Source: Dipylidium caninum
Taxonomy: Eukaryota > Platyhelminthes > Cestoda > Cyclophyllidea > Dipylidiidae
Reading direction: 5' to 3'
NCBI GenBank assembly: GCA_017562135.1
Contig: QEYB01000921.1
Location: 1,199,624-1,263,623 of the forward strand
DNA: 64,000 nt
Shown here: positions 28,067-40,638 of the stretch, piece by piece
Layout of the letters: each line of letters starts with the position of its first letter
Numbering within the stretch: position 1 is the stretch's first letter
The notes under the pieces: generated by a model
Seen by the model: only the letters and a program-made list of their open reading frames with translations
What the model was told of the DNA's origin: nothing
Databases searched by the model: none
Program-made: the position numbers and the translations under genes

Positions 28067-31000
28067 ATGGGAAACCGTCTGGTCTGCTGTCGTTTGACTT
28101 GGACTAGTTTCACGAATTCTGAAGACGATATCAATTCGGACACAGTTTATCAGTCGCGCTTTCAATTCACAAACCATGTTGCATTTTATCCTCCTGCAGT
28201 TATGTCAGTTCAACCATCGGTTGTTCCACATGATACCAGTTTTGATCAATTGCCCCATTGCCAGAAAGCGGCCAGGCCTTCCACATTGGAAACATCAGTG
28301 CAACACATAAGCGAACGAGAGCCTGAAGGTATATTCCAGAATACTTTAGCATTCCTTAGACCTGGACTTCAACCCTTCATTAAATGCTTCTAATACGACG
28401 CTCTTCTTACACTCTATTTTGCAGTCTATTAAACAAAGTTCGTTGCAAAAGGTAATTGGGCTACCTTTTACCCATCATACACATAGATGCTTCGCCTGGC
28501 AAACCGTGAGAACGCAAAGCATTCTAAAAAGACAATTCAGCGATGGAGCTCTTGTGGTTCTGTGTACATAGGTGAAGGCTGTTTGTCAAGACCAGATTCT
28601 AAACTGATTTTGCATTGTATCTCCGTTGCAGTCTGTTTGCTAATCAAACCAGAGAGAATGCGAATCCACAACAACCTTAAATCTGCTTATTCTTCTGATC
28701 ATGATCCTCTCATTAAATTCCGTTCTGATCAATCACCTAGTCTAACCTCTACCTATGGTTTGGGAAGCGAATGCTCCATTACAGCCGAAGTTTACCGCGA
28801 AGTTTACGAAATTTACGACGAGCGAGTTTATCCACTATTTGTAAGTTTCTCGAATATATTTGTCTTATGGAAAGCAAATTTGTATGACCTAATATTTTCC
28901 CTGTTTTTGACACTGATTAAGCTTCCCTCTTCGCGTGAGTCTGGACTGTCTCTAACTGAATAAACCTAATTTTAATGTCATATTTTCAACTTTCCTTATA
29001 GCCATACACTTTTTTCTTTTAGCCCATGTCTTCCTATTGCCAGATTGATTCCAATTTCGTCGCCGATGATTTTCCATGTACCGGTTTACGTTTTCAACAC
29101 CAAATCTTATATTTTCTCAACCGCTTATTCTCGTCTTCCCTCCTCACTGCTGAGAGTGCAATCGTCGCTTTGGTGAGCGTTCAAATGCTTTTTTGTTTAT
29201 GAATAAATTTATTTTAGGTGTATCTTGAGCGCCTTATAAGTAGTCTCGACATGTACGTTGTCAGTTGGTCGTGGCGTCGCCAACTACTGGCATGCGTTCT
29301 CATAGCTTCTAAGGTTCTTGACGATCAAGCTGTCTGGAATGCCGACTACTGTCAACTCCTCAAAGATGTGCATGTGGATGACTTGTGAGTCCTCAAACCA
29401 ATGCCATTAAATTGTTCTTAACGTTCAGTTTTTTTGTACTTGTGAATTACAAACTAGAAGCATTCCTTGTATTCGATTATTGTTTTGTTTTATCGGAATT
29501 CTAAAAATGATGGTTATTTTTAATGTGTCTTGTTTGCGGTCCCATAATTAGCACGTCACATATGAGGTTATTGAAGCAGTGTAGACGGTCTAAAGTGCTA
29601 GTTTCCTGAAGGAATAAGCATATACCCTCGATTTTGAGCACCGACATATCTGGTCCAATGCTTTTTGTTTGCCTCAGTTTGAGATTAACTTATCATTGTG
29701 CATCAATTATCTTTATGATTTGCTTTCTCAATAAACGCCTACTAATGTTTAATATGAAGTAAATTGCGGATAATCACTTTTTCTCTGTATGACTGTCTTC
29801 ACTTACCCCTCTGCAAGTCATGCTCTACGTTCCAGTGGTTTGTTTTTCGTCAAGTGTAAACAATACATTATTTATGTTCCTGTGAATTTGGTTGACAACG
29901 CCTTGTTACAAAATCAACTTCATTCCTACGGGTCTTTTCGATCTCATAACTCAATATCAATCATTTAGGTAATATATTCGGATTCTTGTTCAATATACAG
30001 TTGCCATTTGGTTATATATTAATTCCGGCTTTGCAAATCTACATTTGTGAAATTCTAATTTATTCATTTTCAGCAATTTTGAATTATATATTTTGTCGAT
30101 TGTATCTTTTTATAACATATTTTGTACATGAATTACTTTACATTTCCGAGTTTTTATCTCTTACTTCCTTTCCCCATTAGTGGTCTTTCGAGATTTGATA
30201 GATATTATTTCTGTAACCAGACAACTGTTCCAGTCTTACCACAGAAACCTTGTGGATCTTGAACCCAATGGTGGAGAAAGCCTCTTCCCTCATTTGAAAT
30301 ATCTATACCAACTATAGAGCCACGACAGCAGTCCGTGAGGTTGCGTAGCGTAGTCACTGAAATATTAGCGCCGAAAGTGAAGGAAAGTATTGGTTTGCTA
30401 TGCTGTCATGGGCAAAGAGGTTTTTTTTTTCGCGGATTTTGTGAATATTTGCTCTACGCCAGCGGTGTGGCGTCACCGATTGGTGCGTGCTCGGTTCAGC
30501 TGTTGCCCAACCAATCAATAGCCAGCTTACGCGCGCACGGACAAAAGATTCGAAACTAGCGCTCTGAGATGACCTAATGGCATAACCGCCTTCTCACTTT
30601 TCCTTTTAAAATCTCGTAGTGTTTTGTACTTTTTTCCCATGGAGATTGGAAGCCATTGGTCTAGGGGGGGAGGGTTTACGGCCAAGGTTTTTCTCTAAAT
30701 CCTCAGACTTATTGGCGGAGAGCATCCCACGTTCACTAATAGTTGTCCTAAGGTCCCTTTTCTTCTTCGTTTCTTACTTTAATTTGTGTACAAAAAGTTG
30801 ACGTTTACTCCTCACTTGGAGATCCTCACGTGCCTCCATGGTACAAAAAATTCCTCACTTTTTTGAAATGTCAGTGTAGCGATGAGGTTAACCCCTGGAT
30901 GGGTATATTGTTGTGTGCTACTACTGATCAACTGGGGAATGGGGGCCGAAGAAATTATTTGAGCAAACTCCTTGCCCTGTCCCAAAGTGTACAATTTAAT

Positions 31001-34000
31001 TATCGTGCACGTCTTTGCTCAGTAATTGTCATTTTTTCAAGTTTTTTATTTCGTAATTTGACATAACCATAGAATAACAGTGACCACCCATAGACACCAG
31101 CGTGCAGACGCGGATCCACTAAAAACCTAGTCACCCTATTAGATAAATGACCCATATTTAATTTTTATTTCTGCACCACATTATGACAATGGGAGTGAAC
31201 TCCCTGCTTATAGACCATTAACATTTAAAAGTGGAGATCCATCGAAAGATCCTTATTTTTCTATTCCTTTGACTATGTTTTTTGTGTAACTTAAAAACGA
31301 AAAGTTAATCGTTTTTTGGCGAGGGTAAAAGACGTTGTCTTTGTGAACGATATGGGCATTGCTGAAATGGAAACGCTTCTTCAGATTCATATGCTTTCGT
31401 TGTTCGATCAAATGTCATTATAAAGTCTGTTGCTTATGTTTTCTATTACCCTGAAATTTGGGGACATTGAATTTTTTCTTCCTCACTACTTGGACGTAAA
31501 TCTACGGTTTTTATTTTATACAGTAACGTACCTTTGCACTATGACCTGGGACCATGCGCTAAGTTTAACACTTTATCTATTACTTAGTCCTTCTGAGGCA
31601 TTTGTTTTACTCGGGCGCTTTATGTGACATATTCGCGCAATTGTTCACTTTGCTATTCCGGATCTGCTTCCACTTCTTAAGGACTTGAGAATTAAAATTG
31701 TGGAAAATTGCTTATTCAAAAGTTTAAGCTGTACCAGAAAGTGAATGGTTCTGTTCTCTTGCTGTCACAAATAATCCTATTCAAGTAAAGTTGGTCTTCT
31801 TGCCTTTGAATGGTTGCTTTCTCTCATTCAGTTTCCAATTCCTACCGACGGTGACGAAGCACATTTGAGCCGTTAAGTAATTTACGGCTTGAAATATGGA
31901 CACTAATGTTCTGAGGCACCTGTCAGTAACGATAGCCATCAACCTTGCTTTTTTCCAGTTCACTACAATTTCCTATCATCTAGAATTCATTGGAGCTCTT
32001 CTATGACGACTTTTCGCCACTTTCATTTACTCTTAGAGGTGGAGTTATTCGTAACTCTGGTAATGTTATCCACGTATCTGGTGAGTCGCGATTTCAAGGA
32101 TTCCTTTGCGAATTCTTCACGAGGATCAGTTTGATTATCATGAATCTTCCCATCAATTGGCCGTTGATGATGCCCCACTTCACTACCTAGTCGGTCGAGG
32201 TTACGGTATTAAAATTCTTTCGTGTATGGTGATAATATGGACACAGTTGTGTTACTTCAAACGTAGGGACACTTTTTCCGCAGGCGTAACATGAGACTAC
32301 GCCATGTCTAGTCTCTTCGGGTCTAATCAAATTCTTCGATTAGAGTCGAAAAATAATTTGTTCGAATTCCTCCTTCTTCAAAAATATATTTTCGAGTTAC
32401 AATATTTTGCCATTATTTAGTGTTGGAAAAAACAACATTTGGGGACGGAAATTAGAATACACTTTGGGAAAAGGGATGTGATACCTGGTACTTTTCGATA
32501 CTTTCTCCACCTCCGCGGTTAATTTTATTGCTATTCAGACCACGTTTTACAGGTATTTTGAAACGGAAAATAGTTATTATCAAGGTTGTTTAACGGGGAG
32601 ACTGTGTGTGACCGCTAATTTGGGCAGTGTGAAAGGTTGCGATTTGCTTTCTAAACAATACGCATCTTAATAATGGATGCTGTTTATACGTTGTAACCAT
32701 TGAACAGAAAAAATTTTTTAGCTGGTGGAATGATTTCCAGACGAAAAAAACAATGAACTGAGCTAAAATAGGTTTTTATATGGTGTCGAGAGAGGACTTA
32801 CAAAATTTCCCCAGAATTACAAAGCCTTAGCATATTTTGGACTGCTTCGTGAAATTACCACTGGCATAGCACGAAGATTTCGTTGATTTCTGAATGGTAG
32901 TTGTTTACGGTTGGGATCCCATCACTTAATCGTTTGCGATGATTGTGCTTTCTTCCTTTCTTTACTTTTGTCTCCTATTTGAGTATATCGTTTGAAGGTT
33001 AGGCGACTCCATCTTACCCTTAATTTACAGAAATGATCTAGAGCGCCACACACTGAGTCTCCTCCAGTTCAATACGGGTGTGCCGCCGGCAGTGTACGCG
33101 CGTTACTACTTCGACCTTCTCACTCTCGGCGAGGCCGTGGCGTTATATGTAACGGCCGGTGGTCAGCGACGACGCATGACCCCCCGCCTGGCTCGTCACC
33201 TCCGTGTGCTTCCGGTGAGTGCGGAGGCTCGCGCCGAACACCTCTCTGCCGCTCCTTCCTCCGCCCTCGCCGGTGGTGCTTTGAATAGTGGCGGAGGCGG
33301 CATCCTCTTCGATCTACCATGCTCCTCTCTAGTTGATGCTTCCTCTGATGCCTCCACCCGTCAGAATCGTAATTCGGGTGATCACAGTCGCCAATATCGT
33401 TCCCGACGGCGGCCACACTCAACTAGTCATCTTCCCTCCCTCACAAGGGTATGTGTAACCGAGTGCCAATTTTGTTTCTAGTCCAGACTTTATTTTCGTT
33501 CTCTTATTCTCCTTTCAACATGTATCTTTGTATCTTTCATTATCCGACGCCACCCTTGAAATTTTGGTAGGTTCCCCTTTTTGAGCAGCTGGAATTATCC
33601 TTCTGGCATTTGATTCTACCACTCCCTTCAATCGTTTGAATGGCAAACTGAACATGTCATCATGTCACTGTGAATAACTTCGGTTTTCTACTTCAATCTC
33701 TTTTATGGACTTTCACCATCGACCTCCTCGCTTTTATACTAAAAACATTTCAGCCTCCTTATTCCGTGATATTGTTCCTTAAAATGTCATAGGAACACCT
33801 GATATGTGCAACGAGCCTCAGGGACTTCCATTTATCCTTCTGTGGGAAATTTACGCTGTCAAGACAAATATTTCCTTTTTTATATTAACAATTGAAATTT
33901 TGCACATTCTTTGAATGAAATGTTGAGGAAGGTGCTATTTTAATGTTTGTATACGATTGCTTTTTGTTGATATCTACCGGTCTTGTTCGATTCATTCAGC

Positions 34001-36717
34001 GATTTATAGCGGGTTAATTGCAACATTTGACAGTTCTTCTTCTCTCTCCCCTAACGATTCCCATTTTATACATCGACTACATTCGTTTTAATAGCTTCTC
34101 AGAAAATCTCTCATTTTGTTTACTATTAGTGTTCAGATGATTATTTTCTCTTCGTCAGTGGTCATTTCTCAGCCTCTCTGACTTAATAAAGGTTAAATAT
34201 AACCGCACGCCGTATCATGAAGGTTTGGCGCGTTTTGCTTCATAGTTGCTTACCAATTTGTGCCTTTTTTTACACTTCTTTCCAACAGCTCGGACTCTGG
34301 TCAGCCTTATGTTTGACTACTTCCCCGACTTCTCTAGAGTTTCCTGGCGTGGCCGGTGACCATCTTTTCTACTCGACTAAGTCCCTCTTTGATTACAGTC
34401 ATTCGAACCTCCAATAGAATCCTTCTTAACAACTCCCCTTGGTATAGTAAGCCTGTTTTTTTGCTGATGTTCAAGTATTTAGATGCCTTTGTTTCACAGC
34501 CAGCCTCCTACCTTCCCACCGATGTATTGTGTTTATTTAAGACGAATTTATCGTTTTATTACTGCTTCGCAGAATGTCGTGCCACCCATTTTTTATCAGA
34601 AGCCTGGCTGATTTCCTCCTTTTCCTTTTAACTAGTCCCACGGAACCTCAACAAAGGCTATAAATTTAGTGGTAATCAGAGTAAAGCGTAGAAGTTAACT
34701 GAGTTGTCACTTTCACAAATGTCGTTTTCTACATTGTCTACGAAATACGGATTATTGTTCAGCATTTAAGGGGAATTTAAGCGAAACTTGTGATCAGTTG
34801 CATATCTCCTATCTTAAAATCCTTCCCTTCAATTTCCATCTTGTCATTTGATAACTCAATCTTGGTTCTTCAGCTACTGAATTTTTTGGGTCATTTGTTA
34901 TTCCTATTCGTAGTGTAGGAAGCTTACCAGATTATTTACTTTGATTATCCTTTCACTCGTTCTCGTCGCAATGAGACGCTTCTCACTCTTATCGTCTATT
35001 CACTACGTGGGAGTCCTACCTGGTCTGAAAGATTAAAATTCTTGTAGTTAGGCCTAAGCTGCTAATTGGTATGAAAACCACCCAGTTTACCTATTGTCTT
35101 CCTCTTGAGTGGACTTAAAAGCTAAAAGTTTTGTTCCTCTAACTACCGAGTAAAAATTGGCGACGACCTGGAAAAAATGCGCTGAAATTTTCTTTAGAAT
35201 CTCTGCGATTCTTCACCACAGTCATTGGTAACTCTTAATCAGCACATTTTCTCACCTTAATGTTCCAACCTAAAGTTCTCTTTTACTTCACCACTGAAAC
35301 CCCTCGTTAGCAATTAAGTCATGACATTTTATTGCTCGCCAAGTTGCCCTTTATCAAAATGTTCACTTTTCCTTTCTCTTGAACAGCTTCCAGTTGTTGC
35401 TCAAATGCCATGGCTGGCTTCTCACCTTGGTAATTTTGGTTGAATTATAAACCGGGGGGAGGGGGAGGTGAGGGGAAGGGGGTTGGATAGGTTGGCTAAG
35501 GCTGTTCAAAAGCTTGCCCACGAGTTGGGTCACACTAACTGTGGAGATTATTGCTGGTTTTACTCTAATTATGGCTTAGTTACTTCTGGATTTTTCCTCC
35601 CCTCCCCCACTCGCCATAATCTTCGTTAGGTCATTTTGCCAACGCAGTGACAGTCCTCATCGAAGCGTGATACGCATGTTGTCATAACATTGCGAGATAT
35701 AATATGACTAGTTCATGGTTCATGCAAATCGGACAAGTGGAGATAGAGGTTGTCTTTTTCAAGCAAACATAATGCCTTAACATGTATAGGTTCTTTTGAA
35801 AAATTGTTTAATCTGTCCCATATTGAGTTAGCGCTTCCATCGTGTCAGTTTTGTGCTGCTAATGGATCTTACCCTCTTACCCTAGTGGAAAAGGCAATTT
35901 AGAACATTGAAATAGTTGTGCTTAAGATCACTGATGGAGCGCGAGTTTAGACAACAACTTCGAAGCACTCGGCGATACAATAGCCGCAAGTGTTCACCTT
36001 TTTTTCCATATCATTGGGGTTTATATCCGCGGGGACTGGGACTGTATTTGATATACGCTAAACTTTGACTTTTGTGGATCTTAAAATTGGTAAAATTTTA
36101 GTAAGTATATTGATAAACGTTTAGTTGTTTCGTGGAACTCGTAGTTTTTTTTCGCTTACACATCTTTTAGGCAAGGGTTTATGCCTTGGTCAGACCTACA
36201 AGGTAAAGCTTTCTACTTGTGTAAACACCAGAGGGTCATACAAGCTTCTTGTCATCCACCTCAGTTATTTTACAGGCGTTTGAAAAAATAACGGTCTTAC
36301 TTTGACCGTAGAATTGAAAAGGGGAGAAGAAAGTGACCTGCTTTTATATTTTAGTCCTCCACGGCCACGCATGCGAAGGCTTATCACCGTTATCTTTCAA
36401 AGACCACCAACGAGAGTGAATACGAAAGATCGACGTCAGCAGCTTCGGCGCCTGCCTCTCCCTCCACTTGTTCATCGTCCTCTTTATTGACATGGAAGTT
36501 TCTCTCCTCCGTCTCATCATCCTCTCTCACGTTTTCCGCGGCCTCCAGCTGCGTCGAACTGTCCACTGCAGCCTCAAATGCCAACTTTGACCCATGGCCG
36601 ATGCCTACAGACACATGTCACTTGGGTAGCAGTAAAGGCGATGTCGGTGGACGAGGAAACGACGCCACAACTAACAATGCCCTTTTTCTCCTGCAACAGG
36701 ATTCTGGCCTCTACTGA
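28067..36717 (+). CDS. CCNY: Cyclin Y (membrane-anchored cyclin)
   Basis: Cyclin Y binds CDK14/CDK16 and brings them to the plasma membrane, where CDK14 supports Wnt signalling. Exons: 28067-28328, 28360-28451, 28487-28840, 29023-29172, 29218-29384, 33031-33448, 36355-36717. All phases agree, giving 601 residues against 341 in human. The start MGN has Gly2 for myristoylation and Cys7-Cys8 as possible palmitoyl sites. Matches include [25 protein letters not shown], then the cyclin box: [51 protein letters not shown] and [13 protein letters not shown]. The extra length is an insertion before the cyclin box and a long Ser/Thr-rich tail including [10 protein letters not shown], which sits where human has phosphoserines that bind 14-3-3. 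Introns range from 31 nt to 3.6 kb. Confidence 0.95.
29385..33030 (+). other. Large intron of CCNY (3.6 kb)
   Basis: The donor GTGAGT at 29385 and the acceptor TTTACAG ending at 33030 join the codon for Leu in phase. The intron is AT-rich. A somewhat more GC-rich island at about 30300-30550 may be a repeat fragment, but I could not classify it. No gene inside is supported. Confidence 0.7.
33449..36354 (+). other. Large intron of CCNY (2.9 kb)
   Basis: The donor at 33449 (GTATGT) and the acceptor at 36353-36354 join the cyclin box exon to the Ser-rich tail exon in phase 0. A G-rich stretch at about 35455-35490 is notable. No gene inside is supported. Confidence 0.65.
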
Positions 36718-36758
36718 CTTTTCTTCTCGTCTTTCAATCGCCACTGCTAGCTTGAAGC

Positions 36759-36764
36759 AATAAA
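36759..36764 (+). terminator. Polyadenylation signal AATAAA for CCNY
   Basis: The canonical hexamer lies 42 nt after the CCNY stop codon (TGA at 36715-36717) and is followed by a T-rich stretch. It supports this exon as the last one. Confidence 0.6.
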
Positions 36765-39700
36765 ATCACGTTCTTTCACTTCTTTGCATTCGCTGTCTCT
36801 CATTACATGTGCTTGTGTAAATATTTGCTATTATTACAAATACCTCCTTCCTTGACCCAAACACATTAATGATAAAAATTGTTTATTTTTCATTTGATGC
36901 TGCCGCTGTCGTCCAAACGCAAATATTCACAATCCCTAGAATGACGAAATTAATAAATACTGCTTAATGAATTCCAGCGTTCAGACTTTTTACATTCGCT
37001 AACGAGACTGTGAAGAGATTGAAGAGTTCTCTTGCTGCATCGAGTTAACTGTTATGTGGGTTAAGTGAAGTTGATTGTCCCTCTCTCTCCCTGAACTCGC
37101 AATTAACACTTAGAGGTGGTATCGACAAGTCAAGCTCTCATTGTCACTTCCTTTTGCGTCCTTATTTGCGTGGATTAAAAGTGACTAGTAACTCCCAATG
37201 AGGCGGTTGAATGCCAGTTGAGACCATCGTCTGCGTGTCAGGCATCGACGGTTTTATGGAAAGTCCTCGTTTGAAGTTGTCATCGGAGCTGCTGGGCTGC
37301 TTCAGCTCAGTTGCCTACTGACGGGCTATTGTGCGCCCAATAGAGGGAAGAAACGAGAAGTTGGTGAGTATTTGCGACCCATTTTCATCGTCATGTCCGC
37401 AAATCCAAGTAGACTTCAAAACGGCGTGATTTTTACAACAGAAACGGTGGCTTCCTCCTGTCAGAACATTCCAGATTTCTGAAGCATACATGAAGACGGT
37501 TAAGATATATATATGAGCCGGATATGGCGGCGCCCACGCTCCGCTTATTGGGTCCTCATCGAATAGCTAGTGACATTTGCAAGACTGGCCGGACGTAACG
37601 TGCGCTGTGACTGAATGTCAGAATCTTATGCGCTGGTGACCCTTTTTTCCCTCATTTCCCCCCAAAACATTGGGAAGTGGCTGCACTGAAAACACAAGCG
37701 AATGGATGACACAATGGAGGATAACACGTCCCTTCTGACATATTTAATATTACATGAACTGTGTAGTTTATTTATTTAAACTTCCAGCCCTGTTAATTGA
37801 CTAGAATGTTAGGTCCTTATCGTTAAAGGTAAAAATAATCTCCAAGCAGACATTATATTCAATACCAGCGAGGATGGCAACTGCCCTGCCTACTTTTGCT
37901 TTAAAGTATTCTAGCTCTTATGAAATATTGCACAAAGTGATGAGGCTTTTAACACTCCGACCGAGACCCTTCTGCTAGGCTGCGCTCGAAAACCACAGAT
38001 AAAACCATCATACAAGCAGTATATCGTCACCTTATCGTTCCCGAACATGCGATTGTCTCTCGGGGGACTTGCCTTCGAAGCTGCCCTACTAGGAACGTTT
38101 TTGTTTTGAGGAAATTCAGTTCATAATTTTGAATACAATAATCTTTTCGAGGTATGCCTTCTGAGGAATTAGCGTCCAGAACCGGATGTCGCTCTACAGC
38201 CAAGGTTTTGCGCATGTCAGCGACTGGCTGGAATTAAAATTTCCTCAGTTGACCAGTCCCCAAACCTCGTGACGGTTGTTACGGGGACCTCAAACACTTG
38301 ATCAAGGTCAGCATTAGCGCAGGCATACTGCATCAAGTAGGCTTCGAGGAACGCATGCTCCTCCCCTCGGTCACACCTTTGTGCAGAGTTAAAAGTCACC
38401 CGTTCCTGTTAGAAAGAAAGATCTACGACCAACAGAGAAGAGGGAGAAGTCGACTAGGTAGTCTCCACTTACTATCTCATTCACGAATCTTTGACGCTCT
38501 CAGACGCCAGAACCCATCTCCATGTTCTGAAGCTCAGATTAACTATATTTTATTCAAAATTCTTAAGGTGCTTGGGGGATAAGTGGGCGGCACTTTGTAC
38601 ATAATGCTAATGAAACACACAGGTGTTCTAAGTAAGCCAAAAATTCCTGCTTTCACAAACGACATCTATCATCCAAATTGATAGGGGAGGAAGGGGAGGT
38701 GGGGGACAGAATTGAGGGTTCTTTTAATTTTTCTCTACGCTAACGGTCTGATTTTGTTGTCTTCACTGTAACAGTTTAGTGAGTGCACTTTGTTGGACTT
38801 TCAGATCCCTTTATTACACATGTAACAATTTTATTCACGTTCATCCATTTATTTTGTTTTGGGTGCAGAAGAGACGCGAAAAGCTACCGCGGCGGCAGCG
38901 CAAAGGAAGTTTGGGAAAGAGCATTTTTCATGTCTTCTTTCCTCGATAAGTTATTATAAACAAACTTCATAGTAGGCAAATGTCCGAAAGGGCTTTGTCT
39001 TGAACGAGACAAGTCAGAATCCCTCAGCATAATGGCTTAGTCAATATCTCTTGCGAAGCGATTTGCAAGCAAGCGAGTGCATCTGCGGAGAGTGACAAGG
39101 ACGAATTTATATTTGGCGAAAAATCATCAGTCCTAAAGTCCAATTTCAGCCAATGACCTACCCACGGCAAAGTCACCTTGAAGAAGAAGCAGTCATCATT
39201 GGTGTTAAACACCTACGCAATACTCTATACAAAGGGAGGGAAGTATTTCCTGTCACTAATAAGTCATCGCTAGCCCTCGGACTTGTAACCTTAAAATCGC
39301 ATTTTAACAAAATGTAAAAGTTTAACTGAGTAGAAAAGCATTGTTTTGACTTGTCGCGAAAGTTTTCTGCTTGTAGTTTGCCTTAAACTTCTCTAAGTCT
39401 CTTCTCTGCGTTGTTACTAGATTCATTCCCTGTCGGCTGATCCTTTACGATTTAGGAGAGTAGAAAGAATGAAATTTAACAACTTTACCGTTATATTGTC
39501 ATATTTAGATTTGCTTTGACGTGAAAGACGTGAGGCATATTGAAAGGGAAATGGGTTACTATGATACTACGCCAAATACATTGTTTGGTTTATGGGTTAT
39601 AATGACACAATTGTGGGAACCTATGTACACCTGGCAGTGGGAAAAGTTTTGCAGAAAAATGATACTAATTCCTTTTGAAAGGGATGGAGTGTATCATTTA

Positions 39701-40638
39701 CTCCTTCTTCCCCTTAAGATTAAAACAATGATATGAATTAATACGCTGTTGGCAGCAGTAACCGAAGTTAATATAGAAGAGTTTCTGTATCCTTTAATTG
39801 ATTATTGTCGGAATCGGGATCACCGATGGCATAGGGTGGATTTTGTACTGACAACTCTCTCTTCCTCCTCTCGTGTTTTTGTCTTCTGAGTGGTAAGCAC
39901 ATAAATAAGAAAATATAACTCTAACCATAAACGGCTCCGACTTGACTTTCAAATAACTTGAATAGAACGTAAGGTGCAAATATTGACACGCTTTGTCTGA
40001 TGAGAGAGGACTGTGTAGTTTGAAGACAGAGAACGTTAGTGATAACAGAGAACAATCTGCGACAGAAATACAGTGATTAAATTGATTTGATTCGGGTCGC
40101 ACCGTTGAGACTTAGCATCGTGTGTGTTGGTTTCCAAACTTTAGACGTGATCAGATCGGCTGGTCTGCTTTCCGTAATACCAGTTACGTATTCAACTACC
40201 GCGTTTAATAGCAGTAGTGAGTGACGTGAAAAGTGAGAGATCGCTTTCAGGCTGCAGTCCTGATGTCAAGAACTATGGTTGACGAACAAACGTAACATTT
40301 TAAGCTGATAGAGACTCATAAACCGAGATTAATTAAGGACAAATAACTGCAATAACATTATAATAATGCGGAATGGGTCGGTAGACCGTGGAGCTAATTA
40401 TCTATTAAACTGTTCTAGCCCTTAGAACAATACACCTAAAAACTTAGCAGAATAAATTTGCACGTTTATTTTAGTCCTTCTTAAAACTTTTCACCAGTAT
40501 ACTCTCTTTTGTCTATAAGCTATGTCACCGAAGTACGTGGTTTGTCAGCCTTCACCCTAAAAAAACCCATGGGTACATTCTCAGGTCGCTAATTCATGGG
40601 GTTATCCTTCTGAAAGCACCCGCCCTGTAGTGTCGATT
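36765..40638. other. Gene-poor region between CCNY and the BTB-Kelch gene
   Basis: About 3.9 kb with no intact gene. Apart from the retrotransposon-like traces at about 37180-38580, the short frames have no family resemblance. A G-rich tract lies at about 38684-38706. The BTB-Kelch promoter and any earlier exons should lie near 40.2-40.6 kb. Confidence 0.45.
37180..38580 (-). mobile_element. Possible decayed non-LTR retrotransposon
   Basis: The minus strand at 38399-38217 is open and reads LMQYACANADLDQVFEVPVT then TRFGDWSTEEILI. This resembles the endonuclease end of CR1/Jockey-type elements, where a pattern like L..HV..PTR......LDL occurs. Further along the same strand, at about 37500, a segment reading VFMYASEIWNVL recalls the LYGSETW motif near the C-terminus of such polyproteins. 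No reverse transcriptase core lies between them, so if real the element is internally deleted and frame-broken. This is a resemblance by eye only. Confidence 0.35.
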
